This document shows positions 25,086 to 33,898 of a DNA stretch of 64,000 nt, in pieces. A program made the translations under genes and the position numbers. Positions within the stretch are counted from its first letter, which is position 1. The number at the start of each line of letters is the position of its first letter. A model generated the notes under the pieces. That model made no database searches. It saw only the letters and a list, made by a program, of their open reading frames with translations, and was not told where the DNA came from. The DNA comes from Rhabdothermincola sp037478855. GTDB taxonomy: Bacteria > Actinomycetota > Acidimicrobiia > Acidimicrobiales > Acidimicrobilacustridaceae. The stretch lies in contig JBBFLY010000003.1 of NCBI GenBank assembly GCA_037478855.1, positions 1 to 64,000 on the forward strand, written 5' to 3'.

Positions 25086-25850
25086 TCAGCCTCCGAGGTG
25101 CTTCATCCGGTCGAGGACCCGCTCCGCTGTCGGTTCGTCCATGCTGTCGACCGCCCGGCCGTCGGCGAGAAAGACCACCCGGTCCGCGTGCGCCGCCGCG
25201 GCCGGATCGTGCGTGACCATCACGATGGTCTGCCCGAGCTCGTCGACCGCACGTCGCATGAAGTCCAGGATCTCAGCGCCGGAGCGGGAGTCGAGGTTGC
25301 CGGTGGGTTCGTCGGCGAAGACGATCTGCGGCTTGCTCGCCAGCGCGCGGGCGACGGCGACCCGCTGCTGCTGACCGCCGGAGAGCTCACCCGGGCGGTG
25401 GCGGAGCCGGTCTCCCAGGCCCACGGTTTCGATCACCCGGTCCAAGTGGTCGCGATCGGGCTCGCGGCCGGCGAGGTCGAGCGGGAGGGTGATGTTCTCC
25501 TCCGCGGTCAGGGTCGGGACCAGGTTGAACGCCTGGAAGACGAAGCCGACCGTGTCGCGTCTGAGGATCGTGAGCTGCTTGTCGTCGAGCTGTGAGAGGT
25601 CCACGTCACCGATGAACGCCCGGCCGGAGGTCAGTCGGTCGAGGCCTGCGACGCAGTGCATCAAAGTCGACTTCCCCGACCCCGAGGGGCCCATGATCGC
25701 GGTGAACCGACCCTGTTCGAACCCCACGCTGATCCCGTCGAGCGCGCGCACCGCGGTGTCGCCGCGGCCGTAGATCCGCACCGCGTCGGTCGTCCCGGCG
25801 GCGATGTCGGTGGGCTCGGGACGGGAGGTGGTCGTCTCGACGGCGGTCAT
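25086..25850 (-). CDS. ABC transporter ATP-binding protein (MacB/LolD-like)
   Basis: A 254-residue ABC ATPase of the lipoprotein/antimicrobial-export type. Walker A GPSGSGKST, FQAFNLVPTLTAEENI, signature LSGGQQQR, Walker B IVFADEPTGNLDS and switch His VTHDPAAA are present; DEPTGNLD is typical of the MacB/LolD/FtsE group. Its usual FtsX-like permease is not adjacent: the next gene downstream is the F420/PPOX protein. It may serve a permease elsewhere. Confidence 0.85.
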   Translation of the reverse strand: MTAVETTTSRPEPTDIAAGTTDAVRIYGRGDTAVRALDGISVGFEQGRFTAIMGPSGSGKSTLMHCVAGLDRLTSGRAFIGDVDLSQLDDKQLTILRRDTVGFVFQAFNLVPTLTAEENITLPLDLAGREPDRDHLDRVIETVGLGDRLRHRPGELSGGQQQRVAVARALASKPQIVFADEPTGNLDSRSGAEILDFMRRAVDELGQTIVMVTHDPAAAAHADRVVFLADGRAVDSMDEPTAERVLDRMKHLGG

Positions 25851-25887
25851 CAGGCGCAGCCTAGGGGTTGTTCGCGGCTCGCCGGTC

Positions 25888-25929
25888 TGCTGGCCGTGCC
25901 GACGTCCCGGGATGCTGGCCGTGCCGACG
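25888..25929. repeat. Short direct repeat (17 bp, twice)
   Basis: TGCTGGCCGTGCCGACG occurs at 25888-25904 and again at 25913-25929, 25 bp apart, in the gap between the divergent ABC ATPase and cyclase genes. Purpose unknown; it could be a regulator site or chance. Confidence 0.5.
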
Positions 25930-25997
25930 CACGCCGGCGACCACCCGGTGCCCGGAGCCCCGGCACCTCACCGATCGCGGCACCGTATGCTGCGGGG

Positions 25998-28913
25998 ATG
26001 ACCTGCCCCGCGTGCGGCGCAAGCGTGGCGGACGACGCGCGCTTCTGCTCGTCGTGCGGTCATGCGCTCCACCGGCGTAGCGACGAGCGTCGGGTGGCCA
26101 CCGTGCTGTTCGCGGATCTGGTGGGCTTCACCAGCTTTTCGGAGCAACGTGACCCCGAGCAGGTCAAGAACCTGGTCGACTCCTGCTTCGAGCGACTGGT
26201 GCAGGACATCGACCAGTTCGGTGGCCGGGTCGACAAGATCATCGGTGACGCCATCCTGGCGCTCTTCGGTGCGCCGATCGCACATGAGGATGACGCCGAG
26301 CGTGCGGTGCGGGCTGCGTTGCGCATGCAGGAGACCGTGTCGTCGTACCGGGATGCCACCGGCGCCGGCGTGCAGCTGCGCATCGGGGTCAACACCGGGG
26401 AGGTGCTGGTCGGCTCGCTGCGCGTGGGCGGTGAGTACACGGCGATGGGCGACGCGGTGAACATCGCCGAGCGGCTGCAGGCCTTCGCCCGTCCAGGATC
26501 GGTGGTGGTCGGTCCGGCCACCTATGCCGCCACACGACACGTGATCGCCTACCGGTCGCTCGGCGCGGTGACCCCGAAGGGACGTGAGGAACCGGTCGAC
26601 GCGTGGGAAGCGGTCGCCACGCTCCTGCCTCCGGGATACCGGCCGAAGCGTGTGCAGACCCCCCTCGTCGGGCGTGACCCGGAAGTCGGTCTGCTGACCC
26701 ACGTGGTCGATGCGGCGTCCACACACCGGCGCGCGCAGCTGGTGGTGCTGGTGGGGGAGGCGGGGGTTGGCAAGAGCCGACTCGCCCAGGAGGTCGCCGA
26801 TCGGGCCCGGCGGTCCTGGGGCGCAGTCGTCTACGAAGGGCGCTGCGTGCCCTACGGCGAGGCGAACGTGTGGTGGCCGGTCGCCGAGGCGCTGCGCCAG
26901 GCGTGTGGGGTCGCAGCCGACGATCCGCTCGCGGTGGCCTCGGAGCGCTGTCGGGCTGCGGTGTCGAGCGTGACGGGGGTGTCGGCCTCCGATCCCGACG
27001 TGGTGCGGGTCGTCAACGGCCTCCTGCTCCTGATGGGCTACGAGGTCCCGTTGCGTGAGATCGACGTGCAGCGGGCCCGGGAGGAGGCCGTTCGTGCGGT
27101 CGTCGACTTCATCGGAGCCGCGGCACGGCAGCATCCCGTCGTCCTCGTCCTCTCCGATCTCCACTGGGCCGACGATGTGGTGCTCGAGCTGCTCGACGTG
27201 CTCGTTGATCGGCTCTGTCGGTCCCCGCTGATCGTGGTCGGCACCGCTCGTCACGAGTTGCATCAGCGCTGGCGGATCCCCGCCGGTCGGCACAACAACG
27301 TGGTGCTCAACCTCGACCCGCTGGATCGCGACGCGACCGCTGCGTTGCTCGACGCCCTCGTCGGCCGCGAGCTGACGGCCGATCTCCGTGAGCGACTCCT
27401 CGACCGCAGCGGTGGGAACCCCTTCTTCCTCGAGGAGCTGGTCGCACTGGTCACGGCGACCGAGGGGTCGGTGGGGGTGGCGACCGACGCGGACGAGGTG
27501 ATCGTCGAGCTGCCGGACACCCTGCGGGGACTGGTCGCGGCCCGCATCGACAGCCTGGCGCCGGCCGAGCGGGCCACGCTCGAGGATGCGGCCGTGTGGG
27601 GGCGCAGCGGGCCCGTCGAGGCGCTCGAGCGGATGGCGGAGGCGATCCGCGGCGCGCAGCTCGGACGGGTCCTCGATGCGCTCGTCGACCGGGAGATCCT
27701 CGTCGTGGAGGGCTCCCGCTGGTCGTTCCGCTCGGATCTGATCCGTGAGGTTGCCTACAGCACCCTCACCAAGGCCGAGCGAGCCAAGCGCCACCATGGC
27801 ATCGCCGCGTACCTCGAGCGGACCTCGCCCGATCGCGGGGAAGCCAGTGAGCGCACGGTCGACGTGATCGCCTACCACTATGCGGCCGCGGCGGAGCTCG
27901 TGCAGGAGCTGGGCACGGTCGACCAGATCCCGCCGGACATCACGAGCCGTGCCCTCGACTGGTTGGAGGAGGCCGGTCGGCGAGCGCAGGTCTCTCAGGT
28001 GTTCACGGTGGCGCAGCGCCTGTACAGCCGTGCGATCTCACTGGTCGGGGAGGTCGGTGACGACCCCGACCAGCAGGCGAGGCATGTTCGGTTGCTGTTG
28101 GGACGTGCCAAGGCGGAGGCGGGTCTCCGACAGCTGGAGGGCGCCCGATTCGACGTCGAGCGCGCCATGGCGCTTGCCGGAGCGCTTGGCGACCGGCACG
28201 CGGAGGCCAGGGCGATGCTGGTGCGGGGTGACATCGAGCAGAAGGCGGGCCAGCTGGAGCAGGCGGTGACGACGCTCGGTGAAGCCGAAGCCCGTTTCGC
28301 CGAGCTGGGCGACACCCGGGAGATGGCGGAGGCGCTTCGCCAGCGGGGCATGACCTACCTGTTCCAGGGCGCGAACGTCGAGGCTGAGCGGTGCATCTCG
28401 GGTGCCCTGGCCGCGTACCGGTCGCTCGGTGATCGCCGGGGTGAGGCGTGGGCGCTGCAGAACCTCGCCTGGATCTCCTACATCGAGGGTCGGGCGGGAG
28501 AGGCGGAGGAGAGACTCGGCGCATCGGCTGAGCTGTTCACCTCCTTGGGTGACGAGGGAGGACTCGCCTGGGCGCTCGGCCTGCTCGCGTTCGTGCGCTT
28601 CCACCAGGGTCGACACCGCGAGGCTGAGGAGCTGGGCACCCGGGTCCTGGCACAGGTGCACGAGCGGGGCGACCGCTGGGGCGAGGGGATGATGCTGCTG
28701 CTGATGGCCTCGGTGGCGCTGTGGTCCGGGCGGGCGGAGCGCGCCATCGAGCCGGCTGCCCGTGCCCGCGAGCTGTTCGAGGCGATCGCGGATGTCCAGG
28801 CAGCGGCACAGGCCGACGTCATGTACGGGCGCTGCCTGGTGACCGCAGGTCGCGTCGCCGAGGGCCTGGCGGTCCTCAGGTCGGCGATGGATCGCGCCGC
28901 ACAGGCCTTCTAG
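25998..28913 (+). CDS. Class III adenylate/guanylate cyclase with AAA ATPase and TPR domains (ends at in-frame TAG)
   Basis: A 971-residue signalling protein. An N-terminal zinc ribbon (CPAC at 3-6, CSSC at 17-20) precedes a class III cyclase domain (about 32-190) with metal Asp40 and Asp84, Lys80, and Asn155/Arg159 in GDAVNIAERL. Next is a STAND-like ATPase with Walker A GEAGVGKS at 253-260 and Walker B VVLVLSDLHWADD, then TPR-like repeats to the end. The ATG at 25998 is right before the zinc ribbon. The TAG at 28911 is followed in the same frame by another 219 residues of the same TPR-like character (28917-29570), so the full-length protein was probably about 1,190 residues. Confidence 0.85.
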   Translation: MTCPACGASVADDARFCSSCGHALHRRSDERRVATVLFADLVGFTSFSEQRDPEQVKNLVDSCFERLVQDIDQFGGRVDKIIGDAILALFGAPIAHEDDAERAVRAALRMQETVSSYRDATGAGVQLRIGVNTGEVLVGSLRVGGEYTAMGDAVNIAERLQAFARPGSVVVGPATYAATRHVIAYRSLGAVTPKGREEPVDAWEAVATLLPPGYRPKRVQTPLVGRDPEVGLLTHVVDAASTHRRAQLVVLVGEAGVGKSRLAQEVADRARRSWGAVVYEGRCVPYGEANVWWPVAEALRQACGVAADDPLAVASERCRAAVSSVTGVSASDPDVVRVVNGLLLLMGYEVPLREIDVQRAREEAVRAVVDFIGAAARQHPVVLVLSDLHWADDVVLELLDVLVDRLCRSPLIVVGTARHELHQRWRIPAGRHNNVVLNLDPLDRDATAALLDALVGRELTADLRERLLDRSGGNPFFLEELVALVTATEGSVGVATDADEVIVELPDTLRGLVAARIDSLAPAERATLEDAAVWGRSGPVEALERMAEAIRGAQLGRVLDALVDREILVVEGSRWSFRSDLIREVAYSTLTKAERAKRHHGIAAYLERTSPDRGEASERTVDVIAYHYAAAAELVQELGTVDQIPPDITSRALDWLEEAGRRAQVSQVFTVAQRLYSRAISLVGEVGDDPDQQARHVRLLLGRAKAEAGLRQLEGARFDVERAMALAGALGDRHAEARAMLVRGDIEQKAGQLEQAVTTLGEAEARFAELGDTREMAEALRQRGMTYLFQGANVEAERCISGALAAYRSLGDRRGEAWALQNLAWISYIEGRAGEAEERLGASAELFTSLGDEGGLAWALGLLAFVRFHQGRHREAEELGTRVLAQVHERGDRWGEGMMLLLMASVALWSGRAERAIEPAARARELFEAIADVQAAAQADVMYGRCLVTAGRVAEGLAVLRSAMDRAAQAF

Positions 28914-28916
28914 GCG

Positions 28917-29570
28917 ATGGGGGCCCGTGCCGCGGTGGCCACGGGTCTGGCCAACTCAGCGGTGCAGATCGGCGATCCCGAGCTCGCCGGCGGCGCGCTG
29001 GCTGCGCTGGCGACCTCGACGGGTTTCGAGCCGGGAATCGGCGTGACGGAGCGGGTGGTGGCCGACGGGATGACGTCGCTGCAGCTCGGGGACGTGGAGG
29101 GGGCTCTCGCGCGGCTCGTGCCGGTTGCCGGTGATGGGGACGACGAGGTCACATCACCGTACGCGCAGAGCGCGTTGGTGCTGGCGTTGGCGGCTGCCGG
29201 CCGTCGCCGGGAGGCTGAGCAGTGGCATGCGAGGATCGAAGCCCGACCGGAGGCCACCTACCTCGACCGGGCCATGTCACGGCTGGGTGTGGAGCTGGTT
29301 CGCGCTCGCGATGGCGACGAAGGGACGGCTGAGCGACTCGGGGCGCTCATCGCCGATCTCGATGGCACCGATGATCGAGTCGCCCCGGCGGTGGCTCGTC
29401 TCGTCGAGGCGATGGTCCTCGAGGCGCTCAGGCTTCCTACGAGCGAGCTGGCGAGGCAGCTCGCTGAGCAGCGCCTCGAGGACCTCGGGATCTCGGCTGA
29501 GGGGTGGCGAACGATCGGCCGGTTGGCGTTGCAGGCGGATCCTGCGCCGCTGCGTGACCCCGTTGTGTGA
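28917..29570 (+). pseudogene. TPR-like C-terminal continuation of the cyclase gene after the TAG
   Basis: A 217-residue stretch of alpha-helical, Ala/Leu/Glu-rich repeats that continues the upstream cyclase protein in the same reading frame after a single TAG (28911-28913) and one Ala codon. Its ATG at 28917 lacks a ribosome binding site of its own, since the preceding bases are coding. The helical repeats (ALAALATSTGFEPG, ALVLALAAAGRRREAEQWHAR) look like the missing end of the TPR domain. It could be a separately translated fragment, a readthrough tail or a sequencing error; a TGG codon would restore the frame by one base change. Confidence 0.65.
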
Positions 29571-29585
29571 GCGCGGCGGGTGCGC

Positions 29586-30221
29586 TCAACGGTTCGGCTG
29601 TGGCGTGACCCGCAGGTAGGGCTTGAGCGTCGTGAACCCTCGGGGGAAGAGCTCCTTGGCTTCGTCATCGGAGAGGGATGCGAGCACGATCACGTCGTCA
29701 CCGTCCCGCCAGTTCGCTGGCGTGGCGACCTTGTAGTTGTCGGTGAGCTGGAGCGAATCGATGACTCGGAGGAGCTCTTCGAAGTTTCGACCCGTGCTCG
29801 CCGGGTAGGTGAGGGTCAACCGGACCTTGTTGGCTGGGTCGATGACGAACACGGACCTGACGGTCAAGGTGTCGTTCGCGTTCGGGTGGATCATGTCGTA
29901 GAGGCGGGCGACCTCGCCGTCAGGGTCGGCGATCATCGGGAAGTTCGGTGCGTGCCCCTGCGTCTGCTCGATGTCCTTGCTCCACTCCAGGTGCGCATCG
30001 AGGGGGTCGACGCTCAGGCCGATGACCTTCACGTTGCGCTTGTCGAACTCGTCCTTGATGGAGGCCACATATCCCAGCTCGGTGGTGCACACCGGTGTGA
30101 AGTCCTTGGGATGGGAGAACAGCACCGCCCAACTGTCGCCCTTCCAGGCATGGAAGTCGATGGGGCCTTCGGTGGTGTCGGCCTGGAAGTTCGGGGCGGT
30201 GTCACCGAGTCGGATTGCCAT
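29586..30221 (-). CDS. 1-Cys peroxiredoxin (Prx6 type)
   Basis: A 211-residue thiol peroxidase. The peroxidatic Cys45 is in the FTPVCTTE motif, and Prx6-class segments VIGLSVDPLDAHLEWSKDI and FPMIADPDGEVARLYDM are present, followed by the long C-terminal extension with NYKVATPANWRDGDDVIV that marks this class. It lacks a clear resolving Cys. AAGGGG about 8 nt before ATG 30221 supports the start. Convergent with the cyclase remnant; probably a stand-alone antioxidant gene. Confidence 0.92.
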   Translation of the reverse strand: MAIRLGDTAPNFQADTTEGPIDFHAWKGDSWAVLFSHPKDFTPVCTTELGYVASIKDEFDKRNVKVIGLSVDPLDAHLEWSKDIEQTQGHAPNFPMIADPDGEVARLYDMIHPNANDTLTVRSVFVIDPANKVRLTLTYPASTGRNFEELLRVIDSLQLTDNYKVATPANWRDGDDVIVLASLSDDEAKELFPRGFTTLKPYLRVTPQPNR

Positions 30222-30412
30222 AGGTGGTTCCCCTTCATCTGTTGAGTCCTGAGGATCTGGGCTGAAGATGAAGAGAGGATACGGCGCCGAGCCTGGAATC
30301 CCGACAGATCTGGTCGGGAAGTCGCTGACTCCGGAACACCCGGCCTGCGACCGGGTGGTGCGTCGACTTGCGGCTGCCGTTGGCGGCTCCGGTCGGAGAG
30401 GGCCGAAAACGA

Positions 30413-30441
30413 CCGAGAGGGCCCTTTGAGGGCCCTCTCGG
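30413..30441 (-). terminator. 13-bp perfect hairpin with T-rich tail
   Basis: CCGAGAGGGCCCT (30413-30425) pairs exactly with 30429-30441 around a 3-nt loop. On the minus strand it is followed by TCGTTTTC. It lies 77 bp past the stop of the HbhA/phasin-like gene, as expected for its intrinsic terminator. Confidence 0.75.
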
Positions 30442-30517
30442 GAGACCTCCGGCGGGGGGGCACCAGGAGGCCTGGACGGGGCCTCCGGCGGGGGGAGCGC
30501 CGGGGCCCAGGGGGATC

Positions 30518-30874
30518 TCAGGCGGCGGCCTTCTCCGAGGACGCCTTCTTGGTGGTGGCGGGCTTGCGGGTCGCCGTCGGTTCGCTGGGCTTCACGACCT
30601 TTTCGGTGACCGGCTCGAGGGCTTCGAGGATGGCGACCACGAAGTCCCGTGAGACCTGCAGCATGCGGCTCGCGAACTCGAACTGGTTGTCGACCAGTTC
30701 TCGGGCGGTCGGGAGCTTCTCGGTGAGCTTCTCGGTCGGGAGCTCGGGGATGCGCTCCTCGACGGTGTCGACCGCCTTGCGGACGGTCTCGACGACTGGC
30801 TCCTGGAACGAGCTCACGCTCTCGACGACCTTGTCTTGGATCTCGGTCAGGCGATCGATGACGGTGCTGGACAT
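30518..30874 (-). CDS. HbhA/phasin-like coiled-coil protein
   Basis: A 118-residue helical protein with a Lys/Ala/Thr-rich tail (ATRKPATTKKASSEKAAA). The N-terminal two thirds are amphipathic helices (MSSTVIDRLTEIQDKVVESV; ELVDNQFEFASRMLQVSRDF), similar in layout to granule-binding phasins and to the mycobacterial heparin-binding hemagglutinin HbhA. GGAGG seven bases before ATG 30874 fixes the start. An XRE regulator lies directly upstream on the same strand, as Rv0474 lies beside hbhA in Mycobacterium. A strong promoter-like sequence and a terminator flank the gene. A polymer-granule or cell-surface role cannot be separated from the sequence. Confidence 0.65.
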   Translation of the reverse strand: MSSTVIDRLTEIQDKVVESVSSFQEPVVETVRKAVDTVEERIPELPTEKLTEKLPTARELVDNQFEFASRMLQVSRDFVVAILEALEPVTEKVVKPSEPTATRKPATTKKASSEKAAA

Positions 30875-30968
30875 GTGGATGCCTCCGGCTCGGGCCCGCT
30901 GTGCGGGCTGCGGTCTGGTCAGCGGAGCTAGCGGGGTGGGGGTGCTTGCTGAGCCGACCGTTGTGCTA

Positions 30969-30997
30969 AGTACATCAAGCAGTGATTGATTCGTCAA
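30969..30997 (-). promoter_or_regulatory. Sigma-70-type promoter of the HbhA/phasin-like gene
   Basis: On the minus strand a -35 TTGACG (30997-30992) and a -10 TGTACT (30974-30969) are 17 bp apart. The spacer holds a small inverted repeat ATCAA-N7-TTGAT, a possible site for the upstream XRE regulator. The start codon is about 95 nt downstream. Confidence 0.55.
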
Positions 30998-31112
30998 CCT
31001 CATGCTCGCGATTGCAAGCGTGAACCTGGTCACAGGGCTGACCCGCTGACCGGGCCAGCGGCCGGCTTCCCCAGGAACGCGCACATCGATGGTCGATCTC
31101 CCCTGCCACCTG

Positions 31113-31163
31113 CGAACCTGTCAGCCGGATGGGCGCGGGACGACATCTGGGCTGACAGGTTCG
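31113..31163. repeat. Dispersed palindromic repeat, copy 2
   Basis: Arms CGAACCTGTCAGCC and GGCTGACAGGTTCG match perfectly around a 23-nt loop. It is the first of two tandem copies in the gap after the XRE gene. Confidence 0.85.
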
Positions 31164-31183
31164 GTTTCCCGGTGGAGCCCGGT

Positions 31184-31234
31184 GGAACCTGTCAGCCGGA
31201 TGGGCGCGGGACGACATCTGGGCTGACAGGTTCG
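31184..31234. repeat. Dispersed palindromic repeat, copy 3 (tandem with copy 2)
   Basis: The 60 bp from 31185 to 31244 are identical to 31114-31173, giving a 71-bp period. It lies 57 bp past the stop of the XRE gene (minus strand). Confidence 0.85.
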
Positions 31235-31290
31235 GTTTCCCGGTTCGGCGGCCTGGGTGATCAGTTGACTCCGCAAGAGACGCGGCGGCA

Positions 31291-31665
31291 CTAGCTGCTG
31301 CGGCTGTTCGCTTCGAGATAGCTGCGGTAGACGGCCAGCAGCGACTGGCGCTGCTCTTCGGTGAGGTTCACATCCGCCAGGATCGCCCGCTCCGTCTGCG
31401 CCGCCGCCTCTTCGGGAGCGTCACCGAGCAGACCGGCACGGGCCAGCAGCGCGTCGAGGGGGAGGTTGAGCGCGCCGGCGATGGCCTTGAGCACCCGCAT
31501 CGACGGCTCGTGCAGCCCGCGCTCGAGCTGGCTCAGGTAGGGGTTCGAGACGTTGGCCCTGGCCGCGAGGTCGCGCAGCGACAGCTGGGCCTGCTGGCGT
31601 TGGGAGCGGATGAACTGTCCAAGCGCCTCCAGCTGCTCTCGGATAGCGTCGTCGGGGCGGGTCAT
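31291..31665 (-). CDS. XRE-family transcriptional regulator (Rv0474-like)
   Basis: A 124-residue protein with a Cro/C1-type helix-turn-helix (about residues 20-65: LRDLAARANVSNPYLSQLERG, SMRVLKAIAGALNLPLDALL read in parts) and a short C-terminal helical domain with NLTEEQRQSLLAVYRSYLEA. The ATGA-type overlap with the CDF gene upstream indicates co-transcription. Its position upstream of an HbhA/phasin-like gene matches Mycobacterium, so that gene is the likely target. Confidence 0.88.
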   Translation of the reverse strand: MTRPDDAIREQLEALGQFIRSQRQQAQLSLRDLAARANVSNPYLSQLERGLHEPSMRVLKAIAGALNLPLDALLARAGLLGDAPEEAAAQTERAILADVNLTEEQRQSLLAVYRSYLEANSRSS

Positions 31666-32600
31666 GTCGGGTCCCCCCCGATCGACGCGACCGCACGCCG
31701 GATGTCTGGCTCGACGAAGAGTCGTCGAGCGGCGGGCACCGCCCGCCGGATGTCAGCCTCGACCTCGTCGATGGCGTCGGCCAGCTCTCGCATCGTGAGC
31801 GTGCCGTCGAACTCGACCTTGGCCGCCACCAGCAGCTCGTCAGGGCTGAGGTGCTGCGTGCGCAGACTGATCAGGCTCCGCACAGACGGGTGTCGCTCGA
31901 TCGCCGCACGCATGGCGGCTTCATCGCGGTCGCTCGCTGCCTCGCCGATGAGGAGGCTCTTCATCTCGATCGCCAGCACCACGGCGATCATGAGCAGCAG
32001 AGCACCGATGCAGACCGTGCCGATGCCGTCCCACATCGAACTGCCTGTGATCGCCGCCAGCGACACGGCCACCAGCGCCAGCACCAGGCCCACCAGCGCG
32101 CCGAGGTCTTCGAGGAGCACCACCGGGAGCTCGGGCGACTTCGACCGCCTGATGAACTCGGCCCAGCTGGCGTCGTGCTTCAGTGGCCTCGATTCCCGGA
32201 TCGCCGTGCGGAACGAGAGGCTCTCGAGCACGACCGCCACGGCGAGGATCCCGATGGCCCAGCCGGGAGACTCCAGCTCGTGGGGATGGCGGAGCTTCTC
32301 GATGCCTTCGTAGAGCGAGAACATCCCACCGAGCAGGAAGAGCACCTGTGCCACGATGAACGACCAGAAGTAGCGCTCACGCCCGTAGCCGAAGTGGTGC
32401 TCCTCATCGGCCGGTCGTCGGGCTCGAGCCCCGCCGAGCAGCAGGAGCGCCTGGTTCCCGCTGTCGGCCAGGGAGTGGATGCTCTCCGCGAGCATCGACG
32501 ACGCCCGCGTGGCGAGGAATCCGAGGAACTTCGCCAGTGCGATGCCGAGGTTGGCCAGCAGAGCGGCGACGATCGCTCTCCGATCACCGGATGAGGCCAT
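31662..32600 (-). CDS. Cation diffusion facilitator (CDF) transporter
   Basis: A 312-residue divalent-metal/proton antiporter of the inner membrane. About six helices are followed by a cytoplasmic domain (about 215-290). Metal-site candidates are in SSMLAESIHSLADSGNQALL (His/Asp) in helix 2 and VVLLEDLGALVGLV in helix 5. The HFGYGRERYFW motif marks the family. Four-base overlap with the XRE gene; the transported metal (Zn, Mn, Fe) cannot be told from sequence. Confidence 0.88.
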   Translation of the reverse strand: MASSGDRRAIVAALLANLGIALAKFLGFLATRASSMLAESIHSLADSGNQALLLLGGARARRPADEEHHFGYGRERYFWSFIVAQVLFLLGGMFSLYEGIEKLRHPHELESPGWAIGILAVAVVLESLSFRTAIRESRPLKHDASWAEFIRRSKSPELPVVLLEDLGALVGLVLALVAVSLAAITGSSMWDGIGTVCIGALLLMIAVVLAIEMKSLLIGEAASDRDEAAMRAAIERHPSVRSLISLRTQHLSPDELLVAAKVEFDGTLTMRELADAIDEVEADIRRAVPAARRLFVEPDIRRAVASIGGDPT

Positions 32601-32610
32601 GAGGGGCGTT

Positions 32611-33891
32611 TTAGCCGGTGGGAGGTCGGAGGTCGGTGCGCTCGTTCGCCCGCTCGCCCACGTCCTGTTCCGACGCGGCCGGCTCGGGGCCGGTTGCGTC
32701 GTCGAGCGTGAGCCGGGCGAGCCATGCGCCGATCGCGAGGGATGCCGTGGCGCCTGGGCTCGGCGCGTTGAGGACGTGCACCGCTCTTGGCGTTCGGGCG
32801 ATGGCGAAGTCGTCGATGAGCGTGCCGTCGCGGTTGACCGCCTGTGCTCGCACCCCCGACCCGGCTGGCGTCAGATCCTCGGCTCGCAGGTCAGGGACGA
32901 GCCGTCGCAGGTCGCGAAGGAGCAGCCGCCGGCTCAGGGAGCGGGCGATCTCCCCGACGCCGGTGCGCCAGTACCGGGCGGCGAGACGCCAGACCGCCAC
33001 GTTCCGGCCGAGGTCCACGAGGTGTCGAGCTGACAGATCGGACCACCGGTAGCCCTCACGGGCCAGCGCCAGCACCGCGTTCGGCCCCCCATGCACCCGG
33101 CCGTCGATGCCTCGCGTGAGGTGCACGCCGAGGAACGGGAAGCGGGGATCGGGGACCGGGTAGATCAGGTGGCGGACGAGATGGGCCCGTTCGGGGACCA
33201 CCTCGACGTACTCGCCGCGGAAGGGCACGATCCGCACGGTCGGCTCGATCCCGGCCCGGCGTGCGATCTCGTCACTGTGCAGACCGCCGCAGTTCACGAC
33301 CCTCCGGCAGCGCAGCTCACCGTCGCTGGTGCGCAGGATCACCGCTGACGTCTGCTCCTCGCCGGCGTCGACGGCGCATCCAAGCTGCAGTCGTACGCCG
33401 CAGCTTGTCAGCTCCGCGGCGAGTGCCTGACAGACCGCGCGGAAGTCGATCACGCCCGTCGCTGGCACGAAGAGCGCAGCGAGCGCTTCCGCATGCGGCT
33501 CGTGCTCGGCGAGACCCCTCCGGTCGAGGGGCACCACTCGCAGGCCGTTGCGCTCGCCTCGCTCGCGCAAGGCGTGCAGCGGTTCGAGCTCGCTCCGCTG
33601 GGTGGCCACGATGACCTTGCCGCAGTGCTCGATCGGGATGCCGACCTCAGCGCAGTAGGCCTCGAGCTCCGCTCGGCCGGCTGCGCACAGCCGGGCCTTG
33701 TGCGAGCCCGGTCGGTAGTAGATGCCGGAGTGCAGCACGCCGGAGTTGTGGCCGCTCTGGTGCGCAGCGGGGCGGGGCTCCTTGTCGACGACGGTGATCG
33801 TCAGTGACGGGCGGGTAGCGATCAGCGCCCGGGCCGTCGCCAGACCGACGATGCCCGCCCCGATCACCACCACGTCCGCGTCGGTGGTCAC
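32611..33891 (-). CDS. lhgO: L-2-hydroxyglutarate oxidase
   Basis: A 426-residue FAD-dependent oxidase of the DAO superfamily, converting L-2-hydroxyglutarate to 2-oxoglutarate. The N-terminal FAD motif VVVIGAGIVGLATARALI is followed by the family signature SGHNSGVLHSGIYYRPGSHKARLC (read in part), GKVIVATQ, and C-terminal FPFLGVHLTRGIDGRVHGGPNAVLA and GVRAQAV. I start it at GTG 33891, 7 bp past the pyrophosphatase stop; longer readings overlap that gene. The C-terminal tail after about 400 is acidic and non-conserved. Confidence 0.88.
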   Translation of the reverse strand: MTTDADVVVIGAGIVGLATARALIATRPSLTITVVDKEPRPAAHQSGHNSGVLHSGIYYRPGSHKARLCAAGRAELEAYCAEVGIPIEHCGKVIVATQRSELEPLHALRERGERNGLRVVPLDRRGLAEHEPHAEALAALFVPATGVIDFRAVCQALAAELTSCGVRLQLGCAVDAGEEQTSAVILRTSDGELRCRRVVNCGGLHSDEIARRAGIEPTVRIVPFRGEYVEVVPERAHLVRHLIYPVPDPRFPFLGVHLTRGIDGRVHGGPNAVLALAREGYRWSDLSARHLVDLGRNVAVWRLAARYWRTGVGEIARSLSRRLLLRDLRRLVPDLRAEDLTPAGSGVRAQAVNRDGTLIDDFAIARTPRAVHVLNAPSPGATASLAIGAWLARLTLDDATGPEPAASEQDVGERANERTDLRPPTG

Positions 33892-33898
33892 GGGTCGG

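Larger units (their letters stand above)
30875..31290. other. Gene-free stretch: promoter and two repeat copies
   Basis: This 416-bp gap holds the promoter of the HbhA/phasin-like gene (30969-30997) and two identical 60-bp units (31114-31173, 31185-31244) containing the dispersed palindrome. No coding potential is convincing. Confidence 0.7.

Noticed and set aside
31113..31234. Possible CRISPR array from two repeat units
   Set aside because: Only two copies exist here, each is a long palindrome with a conserved loop rather than a repeat plus unique spacer, and no cas genes are near.
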